Source of the DNA: Scolanthus callimorphus
Taxonomy: Eukaryota > Cnidaria > Anthozoa > Actiniaria > Edwardsiidae
DNA: 64,000 nt
NCBI GenBank assembly: GCA_033964015.1
Contig: CM066916.1
Coordinates: 28,661,404 to 28,725,403 of the forward strand
Direction of reading: 5' to 3'
In this document: piece after piece, positions 11,989-23,300 of the stretch
Layout of the letters: each line of letters begins with the position of its first letter
Numbering within the stretch: position 1 is the first letter of the stretch
Position numbers and translations under genes: made by a program
The notes under the pieces: generated by a model
Databases searched by the model: none
Told to the model about the DNA's origin: nothing
What the model saw: the letters and a program-made list of their open reading frames with translations, nothing else

Positions 11989-13673
11989 CTACATACGGTC
12001 CCAAAGGTGCTCCTCTTTTAGAAACCCAATTAACTGCTGAGTTCGGAGGGACAAGTAAGGGGCGAGGCTCATCATACGGGCGTGAAGAAGGGTCACATTG
12101 TTACCCATGTTACAAATAGTATCTTTGTCCAACACCGACAAGTGCTTGGCCTCGGGTTCTACCTCTTCTACGTCGTCAGCTAACCCAGACTTTCTTGCGC
12201 TCCCTTGGAGTTTCTTGTGATGGCAGAATAGGTAGCTCTGTAGAGAGTACGCCACTAACATTACAAACTCCTCGACTTCATCACTAGTGCGCAAGAAGCA
12301 CTCATCTATCAAGTCACTTTGACCGCTCTTGGGAGGCATTCTCTCAAAGTGCTGAATGATCTTAGGTATTCCGCTCACTGTAGTGTCACTAGTGCTATCC
12401 TCAGCCTCACAAGTGACTTGTAAGATAAGATCTGTCAGCTTTCCACGAAGAAGAGGCGATTGGAGTGTTTGAAGTAAGATACTACGGCTCTCAAGTGAAT
12501 AGCAGTGAGTATACACAGAGAATAACTCTCTAGCTAAGTGCTCACAACACGATTCGGGTTCATTGCTTACTTTCACACTAAGCTGCAGTAATCTCTGTAA
12601 TAAGTGAATTGATGAAAAAGGAGTACTTGGAAAGCGGCTTACTTTGTCATACGATGACATAAGGGAATAGGAACCAAGTTTACTTGAATTGCTAGGTACT
12701 TGACTGGTTATACACGTCTCTAACCAGGATATTACCTGTAAAGTGTTCCGAGGAGCCCTCCTGACAGATAAAAGTCTAGACGCTGTTGTTTGACGTAAGT
12801 TGTACTGCTTCACCTCGATTTCTTTCTCCATGATGTTAATCATGAAAGCAAGCGTCATGGTGGCATTAGAAACGGGCAAAGACGTATACTTTTGACCTCT
12901 GAAAAGGGCAAGTCCATCTGCTCCACAATAGAGCTAATAAATGGCCAGTCAATTAAGTAATCTCCTCTTCCTGTCAAACCCTTAGAAAATTTGTCCTGTC
13001 TTCCAGTAAGAATCGAAGGATGAAGTTCTAGGATTCTCTTCAGAGTCCACAAGCATTTTGATGCTAAATATCCACTCTTGCTCTTCAATAAATACTCTTG
13101 TATTAACCTAAACACTAAATGCGCTGGAGGCTTCCTTTCTGGTGTCAAATAACTTAGTATTGTTTCCAGGTATGTCTTAGTGAAACCTTCCATTTCCATA
13201 GCCTCTAGGAAATGCTGCTGAGAGTCTGTAAATTCTGATACACCACGCAAGTTTGCAAAGTCCCTATAACTTGTACTCCGTACTGCATGGTCTGCATGCA
13301 TGGACGGGATATGCGGCGAGGTGTCGAGAATGATAGTGGGTTTCTCTGTCATTAATTTCTTTGGAGAAAAGCTCTCCGGCGTCAACTGAGTTTGAGTGAA
13401 GTTTTTACAGGTAGATCCAAAAATGCCAGGCTTAGCAGGTGAGTTAAAACTTAGTTGTTTCCCTGGTTTCTTTGGAGTACTTTTCTTTGGTTTGGTCGAA
13501 TCTGTCAACTTGTCCAAGGGTGAAGAATAGGGGGTGATGTCGTTTGGTTTCTCCTCTTTATAGTCAATAATTGGGAAACCCTCTACAGCATCTGTAAACT
13601 GTTGCTCAACTTTGAAGATCGCGGCGTCCAGTTTTTCCTCAACAGCTTCACTTTTGATCTCTTTTTTCTTATC
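11989..13673 (-). CDS. SIMC1-like exon 2 with a one-base frameshift
   Basis: The acceptor CGGCAG|GAT lies at 13674. Frame A runs from DKKKEIKSEAVEEK to about 12890 (LPFSEVK). Frame B continues from there (SLPVSNATMTLAFM) to HLWDRM and TAG at 11989. The two frames overlap by only ~20 bp, too short for an intron, so one base appears lost in the T-run 12890-12893. Confidence 0.75.
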
Positions 13674-14250
13674 CTGCCGAATGCAAAATTGCGAAAAAAA
13701 ATCTGGTCAATTCATTATGAAAGGTTATAGGTATAATAGGTTACAGTCGAAATTTATGACAGCAATCAGTAATTTGTCAATGTAGTGTTAGCATAGTTTG
13801 TAATTTAATTAGTAATTTGGTAATTTACCCAATAAAGATGTTAAAAAAAAAGTTTAGGAAAGAAAATTGTGTCAGTTAACAGAGCAGCTGGTCACGTTTT
13901 AAAGAGAATTCGCTGTAGCTGGTGAGCAAGTGTTAAAATGCTATAATTCTCATAGTGCTCGTGTTAGGAATACTACATTTTAACTCAAGATCCCCAGGGA
14001 CCACGAGGCCCCTTGACATTGGGCTATGCCATAAAAAATTTGTACCCCCCGGTTGAGGACCTACTAAATACGATTACCCCAAAGAATTCTTTAGTTCATG
14101 TGCTCACCCCGAAGAATTCTTTAATTTTGACGAATTCTCAGCAGTTACCCCCAAGAATTTAGCAGTCACCCCCACAAATTTACCGTTTTCAGGCTCGTGT
14201 TAGGAATACTATATTTTAATAAATTATTATTTCTCTTATTTAAAGCGGTT

Positions 14251-14337
<87 letters not shown>

Positions 14338-17300
14338 TGGGATTTTTTTCCCGAATGTAACCTAAATTTTTCCCGATTGTAACCTTTTTTTCCCGAGTGT
14401 AACCTTTTAAGGGTTACACTCGGGAAAATTTTCCCGATTGTAACCTTTTTAGGTTACACTCGGGAAAATTTTCCCGATTGTAACCTTTTATTTTCCCGAG
14501 TGTAACCTTTTTTCCCGAATGTAACCTTTTGATTTTCCCGAATGTAACTTCGATATTCCCGAGTGTAACCTTTGATATTCCCGAATGTAACTTCGCTGTT
14601 TTTTGATAGAATCCACAGGTTTGTGACAAATACTTCATCAGGTGACAAACAAGCGAGTAGATTGTACAAGTCCATGCATGCTGCGGCCGCCGTGATGATG
14701 ATGATGATCAACTCGCATTAGAATTTAACCAAGTTTAATCATTGTTAAGAACGAAATGTTTCTGTACAGCCTTTCACAAAGTTTGTACGAAATCGAGCTT
14801 TTTACGTGAAGCCATTTATACAGTGCGCAATAAGAACACATAGAAAACGACGCATATATTGCAACTCAAGAATCGCCATAACACAGCCAGATTTTACTCA
14901 AATTAAATGAAATTTGAGGAATATATTTAATAATTATTCCTCTCACCCTCATGGTCTCTGAGTCTTTTGAGTCCGAAGGCCAAACTGGCTATTGACTCAC
15001 AGGCGACGAGGGCGAGAGGTATAATTGTTTTTCGTCAAATCACACTAGTAGGTCAATTTGTATAGCCAAAAACGTTCTCTGGTCTGGTCATTTGCCATTT
15101 TTTGGCATTCAAATCCACACTATAAATTATAGCCTACTAGTAGCTCAACCAATCAGGACGCAGCATTGGTAATATACCACTAGTGTGATTTGAATAAAGA
15201 ATGATATCCTGATGCAACAGTGCCATATTGATTTGGTGCATGCCTGTATCTACAGTAGTAAAATTATGCTCTAAAATTCGATGAAATGTCAATAAAATAA
15301 TAAAAAAGGAACGATTTTACTTATGCTTGTGGCCTTCAATGTTACCATAGAAACCTCACTTGGCAACCCAGTGAAACAAAACGTCATCACCTACCATCAT
15401 AACTTTTCGTTTCACCGAGGTTGAACAACGTTGTTTCATAGCCATTTTTGAACGTATGTTTTATAAAAGCAAAAAATACGCATACACCGTACCTCCATGA
15501 ATTGCCATAAAATGGACAGATAAAATATCTCCGTGTCTTCAGTGTCTGAATACTGTTGGACGAATCACTCTAATTAAGAGAAAAAAGTATTTCCTCTTTT
15601 CCCAAAAAAGGTGCAAAATTGGTGCACAAAAGGTGCACTTCGAGGCGCGGTTTATGTAACGAGGTGAAAGGCGCGCACGGAATGTTCAGTTCTTGTAAAC
15701 GTTTTAAGGTTTTAGAATTTCTTTTATGAGGTCTACGTTAATGTATTTACGTGCGGACCGGGAGCAAACATGATGTAATTTACATTATAAGGAGAAGACA
15801 TCTAAAACAAACGTTAAGGTGCACATGTTCGGAAGGATACATGTTTAAGTGTGTTGTGGATTTTAATTAATAAAGGAAATTGAAGAATCACAATTGGTAA
15901 TCCAGAGTTTTTGCATTGATAGATGAACTACCATGATCGATGAAATACCATGCCTCCAAGAATAGCCGTACAACAGCGACAGTTTGTTCAACGTTTCGAT
16001 GATCATCAGATTTGATGTATTTATAGACTGATACCTGACAATGATACCTACGTAATATGTGTGCTCATGTCTATGCAACTTTGTCCGATAATAAGTCCCA
16101 AACACGGCCAATTTTGCTAAAAATTCGAAATAAAAAGCGCATTTTTCATCAACTTTGTGTCTCTGGCTGTTGCCATAGATACAGCGCCTAGCAACGGGTG
16201 ATACAAATTCGTTAATGACTATCATTCGTTGATCACTACACCAAGTTTGAGCTACGTTGAATGAATACTTGCTGTTTTACAGCATTTCTTGAAGTCAAGG
16301 TATTTGGGTAACAATTTGGCTTTTCAATGTGAAGTACTAGTAAAACGACCCATATATCATGCTTCCAAGAATTGCTGTAAATCAGTCAGATTACACTGAA
16401 ACTCCATCAGATTTGGTGTACTTATAGACTGATAGTAGTCAGTGATACCTACGTAATATGTGTGCTCATGTCTATGCAACTTTGTCCGATAATAAGTCCC
16501 AAAAACGGCCAATTTTGCTAAAAATTCGAAATAAAAAGCGCATTTTTCATCAACTTTGAGTCTCTGCCTGTTGCCATAGATACAGCCCCTAGCAACGGGT
16601 GATGCAAATTCGTTAATGACTATCATTCGTGGATTAATATACCAAGTTTGAGCTACGTTGATTGAATATTCGCTGTTTTACAGCATTTCTTGAAGACTTG
16701 ATATTAGGGTAAAAATTTGACTTTTCAATATTGTAGTAAAGAACCCAATACATCATGCTTATAAGAATGGCTGTAAATAAGTCAGATTACAATCGTCATA
16801 TCTCAGTTATTTTGATGCGGAAAGCAACCAAACTTGGTGAAAGTGTAGTACAGTAGAAGTCAATGATAAATTAATGTTAGGTTTTACTTAATGTTTGCTT
16901 GAAGCTGCGGGCGGGCCGCGAATTTCAGGGAAAATGCGAAAAAATCGTTTTCGAAAATAACAATTTTTGCCAAGTTTTACGCTTCACTGGTTGCCATAGT
17001 TACAAGCCCTAGCAACGTACAATACGTCAGGATTATTGCTATGTATTGGAGACTTGTTCCTTGAAGTTTCAATAAATTTAAGCTAAATCAGGTGAGTTTA
17101 TGGCTATTTCTGTACATGCGATAATACCATGTTTTTTCGCAGATATTTTGAAGTCAGCACTCGAATCTTGCATATAGTGTCTCCAAGAATCGTCATATTT
17201 CAGTCATCTTGATGCGGAAAGCAACCACACTTGGCAAAAGTGTAGCCAAGTAACAACTAATGATAAACTCGAGTTGTTTGGCACTAAACGTCCTTCTTCA

Positions 17301-20300
17301 GCCTGTTTACAGGCCCTTAATTTCAGGGAAAATGCGAAAAAATCCATGTCGTAAATACCAATTTTTGCCAAGTTTGACGCTTCACTGGTTGCCATAGGTA
17401 CAAGCCCTAGCAACTCATAATACGTCCGGATTATTGCCATCGATTGGAGAGTTGTTCTGTGGAGTTTCAATAAATTTCAATTAAATCTGTCGAGTTGATG
17501 GCTGTTCCTGTACATGCGATAGTACCATGTTTTTCGCATAAATTTTGAAGTCAGCACTTGAATCTTGCATATAGTACGTCTCCAAGAATCGTCATATCTC
17601 AGTCATTTTGATGCGGAAAGCTACCAAACTTGGCGAAAGTGTAGTTAAGGAACAGGTAATGATAAATTCGTGTTATGTTTTACTTAACGTCTGCTTAAAG
17701 CTGTGTGCGGGCCACGAATTTCAGGACACATATGCTTAAGTGTACCTCCAGGAATTGCCACATGACCAGATTTTGCTCAACCTCGAAAAAAACAATTGGC
17801 AGATTTATAGTTTAATGCAATTGAAATGTGATCATATATTGTGTATATTGGCATTATGGCATATATTGGCATTGTGTAAAACGATCCTCCTACAGAACGG
17901 AACAGCTCCTCAAATGAGCGAAATTCGCGGCACCAAATTTCACGAAAAACAATATATTTGCTCTCATTTGAAGTGTTCCTGTGTTGCCATGGAAACGCCG
18001 CTTAATAACCAATGATGCGATATCAGCAACGTCTGTCCTATCTATAGACTTACACTAAATATGAACAACGTCCAATGAATTCTCGCTTTATTTTACGGTA
18101 ATTATCAAAGACCTGTTAATTGCAGTTCAAAAATGGGGGGTAGCACGGGTACCCCAAGACCCCGGTTGAAAAAATAACTAAACTTGAGAAAAAAAATTTT
18201 TTCTTTGTGTACAGCTCACAGGACATAGAAAATAGTCATTTCTGGGATTTCAAACGAAAAATTCCATTTTTCTACGATTTTCGGGACATAGGGTATATCC
18301 TCTGAAAACTTTTCCCGAGTGTAACTTTTCTTTCGATTTGGTGACCTATACGGAAAAAATTATATCTCCGTAAGTCGTGAAGTTCTAAACGTAGATCTGA
18401 TATATGTTGTTCACTATACCTGGGGGAATTCAAAATTAGAGTTGGAACCGACTGCTTATGAATATCGAGGCCAGAATAACGAACGGCGCAACTTTTTTAC
18501 TTTTTTGCGATTCAGAAAATATTTTAAAATCCTAATTCTCACATTCAAAACGCTAGAACTTTTAGTACGTTCAACCTACCACTTTGAAATTGCGTTAGCG
18601 ATTAGTCCTACTATCCGTCTAAATGTCCAAGAAGTTTCATGAAATAATTCCCAAATCTCTTTGAGAAATGACGTTTTTCGCACATGCGCTCGTATTTTTC
18701 AATTTTACCCTAATTTCGGAGACTTATGGTGGTGTGTAGTACTTGTAACAACACCCTCATTTTTTGGCCGAGATTTCGAGCTCAAATTTTAACTTCAGTG
18801 GTTCTTGTTAGTTAGAGGTAGACGTCTTAAAGGTCCAGGTATACCGCGGATACGACTTCTTTTCGGCTGATATCGTATTTTCGTGAAAAAAACCACGGAC
18901 ATTTTCCCTAACGTAACATTTTCAAAATAGATAGGATGTCATATTTTCAAAACGGCAAAACCAAAAGAGACGAATGATCTGCAGTAAACTTTAGCTTCTA
19001 AAGTTCGAAACCACCGCTTTGATACAAGTGTCGCCCTTTCCAACGTTTTGCCGTTGCTTATCTATTATTTTGTTACAATCGGGAAAAGGATAAATCCAAA
19101 GATAGATAGATAGATAGATAGCAACTTTATTTAAAGAGGGCGGCACTAAATAGTGCAAAACACTAATAAACCTACAATACAAACAATACAATAAAAATAT
19201 ACATTAAATACTTTAAAATATTTACCATTCCTCTCGTTAAAAAACATAACAAAATAGTGTGGATCCTTCCAGAAACTTTGGCTAATTGACTCTTTTCCCA
19301 AGAGTCTTGCATTTCATGTTTTCATGTTTACCATTATGCATTACTGATATATGGCTACAAAAAATGAAATGGGCTTCCTTGTCACGTTTTTTATGCCCTT
19401 CGCTTCAAAATTATTTATTTACCTTGATTATAGGGAATTAGCAATAAATAATTTAGACCTTCCATGTGTACTTTTGTCCCCATGATTCACGGAGTCTGAC
19501 CGGAATAAACAGAGCTATCCAACCAGAAATAATCAGCCTAATGTACCCTGATTGGTACTTTATCAAACTGCACATCAACCATTTAGAAACGTGATGTGTA
19601 AAATCCAACCTTGATTTGCATTTATCACCCCATGCAAAATATGAACTGTGATTTGTAAAGCATAACCTTGATGGAAATTGGGCAATTCCAGAAAATATAT
19701 GTACCCCAGGGACAGGCAGCATTTGGAAATTCTGAATGGGAGGGGGGTTTCAAGCTCGGAATTCTGCATGTATGGGGGGGGGGGGGGGGGGGGGGGGGGG
19801 TTTAAAGCTGGAAGCTAGGTTAACCTCTCAGGAATTCTATGTGCATGGGGGGGGGGGGGGGGGGGGGGGGGGGGTAAGCCGTTTTGGAAATTCTAGTGGA
19901 AAAACTAGTGCCGCCCGTGGTGGGGGTACATATATTTTCTGGAATTGCCCATTTGTAAATTCAACCTTGATGTACATTTATCATCCCATAAAGCAAAATG
20001 CGAGCCATGATGTGTAAAAGTCAACCTGGCACTAGGTGAAATTTTCCTAGCACTATACTAGGAAGAAAATGTCATTTTTTTAGATAAGTGAGAATGAACA
20101 CTAACTATACACACATCGGCATAAGTCTGGCCTAGACGGAACGCTAGCACAGTCTATTACCCAGGGCCCGTGGTTTGATGCGCTAGTGCGGAAACCCATA
20201 ATTTGGCTTTCTCCGCATAATGCGCATAATCTGTCAAATCCCGCATAATCGCGCATAATTTCCCAAAATTTCGTGAAAAACATCAAAAAGGCATCATTAC

Positions 20301-23300
20301 TTGGTGAATTTTAAACTTTCTTACCTATTTTTTCTCACAAAAGTCATACATTTCTTCTGAAATCGTCTGTCCAACGTCAAAACAACTCGATAGAAATGAG
20401 AATAACAAGGCGTTCTATGCTAATAGCGTCGCGCTGGGAACTGATATCGAAAAGCAATAAAACGCGCCTAATTGACCAAATAACTAATATTTCCAGCTGA
20501 GCAAGATAGATTCAAACACATGTTTGCGCTTTGGATATTTTACAAAGAAAAATCACGGCAAAACAGGACGCTAACCGCGATAAAACGGTCAGCTTTCAAT
20601 GCACTTCAAATTGATTATATGACATTACGCTTTTTCCTGGCTTTTTCGTGGATCTTTATTATTGTTTACAGACAGCAATTTCATTTCACAAACAACGCGA
20701 AAAATACCAGGCACACGAACAGCCCCCACGATAACAAAAACAAAAACACTGACAGAATAACGTGGCACGTTTCCGGTTTTATAAAAGCCGCTTTTACACT
20801 ACCTCCGACGATAGTGCAGATCGCTCTCGCGATCAGGATTAATTTTGATAATTACACGCAGAACGACGGCAAACAAACGCAACGATGTTTTTGTGATTAA
20901 ATGAGAGATCGTAACGGTCCGTAACGATAGCTCTGCTAGTCTGCGTAGCTCTCGTGAGCGTTCAGTTGGAAAGGAGTGCGTTGCTACGATCCTTGCAGTA
21001 TGAAAAAAGTGTGCCTTGGGTCTGAGACAAGTATTAACGAAAGAAGACGAAGTACTAATCTTTGCTACCGTGTAACTGAAGTTGGTTGGCAACGCTTTTT
21101 TGTAAGAAAGTAATAAGCTTTGTTAAAAGCGAAAACACACGTCTCCCTAGAAGAAAACGTAGCGTCATGACGTTAGTAAAGCGATGCAATTGGAACTCAT
21201 CACAGAGCATTTTCTAGACAAACAAAAGTTGTTAAAGTTAAATAGCAGCTATATCCATGTAACAAAAAAGGGCGAAAAGAGCAAAATATGTTACGACACT
21301 TGGAAAAAAATATTGCGCAATCCCGCATAATTTCGTATTTTTAGCGCATAATTTCGAATTTTTAGCGCATAATTTCAGAAAAAATCCCGCATCAAACCAC
21401 GGGCCCTGATTACCCGTGCAGTTCGGCAACCATGTACAGCTGTTTCGTCCTTGTTAGGACTCATCAGCATGGCATAGCCGGTGTTTGCCTCAGTAAACTT
21501 CATTGGCAAACAACTGCAGAGGCGACTTCGAAAATCGAAGTGCTTTAAACCACAGCAAAGACCCATGTGGGACCTTTAGCTGCGACCGGGCTAGCGTTAT
21601 GCCAATGTATGGATCACGCAATGAGACCAAGCTAGAGAAGTCCGTCGGTTAGCCATACTAACCTTTCGACATGTAATATAATAAGTGAGAATGAACACTA
21701 ACTATACACACATCGGCATAAGTCTGGCCTAGACGGAACGCTAGCACAGTCTATTACCCGTGCAGTTCGGCAACCATGTACAGCTGTTTCGTCCTTGTTA
21801 GGACTCATCAGCACGGCATAGCCGGTGTTTGCCTCAGTAAACTTCATTGGCAAACAACTGCAGAGGCGACTTCGAAAATCGAAGTGCTTTAAACCACAGC
21901 AAAGACCCATGTGGGACCTTTAGCTGCGACCGGGCTAGCGTTATGCCAATGTATGGATCACGCAATGAGACCAAGCTAGAGAAGTCCGTCGGTTAGCCAT
22001 ACTAACCTTTCGACATGTAATATAATAAGTGAGAATGAACACTAACTATACACACATCGGCATAAGTCTGGCCTAGACGGAACGCTAGCACAGTCTATTA
22101 CCCGTGCAGTTCGTGCAGTTCGGCAGTTCGTGCAGTTCACTTATTATATTACATGTCGAAAGGTTAGTATGGCTAACCGACGGACTTCTCTAGCTTGGTC
22201 TCATTGCGTGATCCATACATTGGCATAACGCTAGCCCGGTCGCAGCTAAAGGTCCCACATGGGTCTTTGCTGTGGTTTAAAGCACTTCGATTTTCGAAGT
22301 CGCCTCTGCAGTTGTTTGCCAATGAAGTTTACTGAGGCAAACACCGGCTATGCCATGCTGATGAGTCCTAACAAGGACGAAACAGCTGTACATGGTTGCC
22401 GAACTGCACGGGTAATAGACTGTGCTAGCGTTCCGTCTAGGCCAGACTTATGCCGATGTGTGTATAGTTAGTGTTCATTCTCACTTATTTTTTTAGAGCC
22501 AAGCTTCTTTTTACACATTCATCACATGAGGTACTAATTATCTTGATCTTTTTCAGAATTTGCTGGTTATTGTTGAAACATTTCATCAGTCAGGCCATTG
22601 TTTTACAATATAAATTATAAAATTAACATTCCCAATAAAATAGTCACCAAACACTATAAAGAGACATTCAACAGAAGTCAGTCAGCTAAATCCATAGTTC
22701 AGAATTAGCCAATGTCGAGGCTGCCAGTTTATCACAGTTTTAGAACTTCTGAATGCAAATTTGGTCAGTGGCTCTTCACGAGGGGATCATTGGGGAGGTA
22801 CAGAAACCACAAAACCGCCCAAAAATTACATCAAAAATCGCAAAACCGCACACAAAATTGTATCAAAACCGAAACCGCAATTCACAAATTAGATTTCTTT
22901 TAGAAAAAGTGACGGGAGTAGAAGGCGGTCATAGCAGAAAAATCTGTGCTCTGTGGAAATTTTAAAACCGTAAAACCGCATTAAAAAGTGACAAAATCCG
23001 AAAAATCATGATTGAAAAATGTCAATACCATGCTCTGCAGGCTGTTTTAAAACCGTGAAACCGCATTGAAAATTTAAGAAAACCGAAAAAACGCAAATAA
23101 AAACTGCCAAAACCGCGGAACCGCCAACCCCAATGTCCCCCTCCTTCACATACTACCTCAACCATGGGAGAATACTAATAATCAATGACTACACGTTTGC
23201 AAGCGACCCCTGATTATGAGCTGCTTGCTCTGTTCCCTCAGGCTCCCTTGCTGCACAGCAAATAGAGCAGATTTCGTATGCCTGTGAAAAGTACTGCCAC

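Larger units (their letters stand above)
20085..22486. mobile_element. Hammerhead retrozyme array (344-bp monomers, one end copy inverted)
   Basis: Monomer A (20086-20161 plus 21409-21682), monomer B (21683-22026) and partial monomer C (22027-22138) are head-to-tail with their ribozymes on the minus strand. Monomer D (22139-22486) is inverted, with its ribozyme on the plus strand. Monomer starts (AAGTGAGAATGAAC) are 344 bp apart. The whole array is flanked by an identical 11-bp sequence, ATTTTTTTAGA, at 20074-20084 and 22487-22497, read as a target-site duplication. Monomers have no meaningful ORF. Type I hammerheads in tandem are known from metazoan retrozymes and from Penelope-like element terminal repeats; which applies here is inference. 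Confidence 0.85.

Noticed and set aside
20101..22471. Four near-identical ~70-codon frames (MGLCCGLKHFDF...)
   Set aside because: Frames of the retrozyme monomer that run through the hammerhead; the RNA fold explains the conservation.
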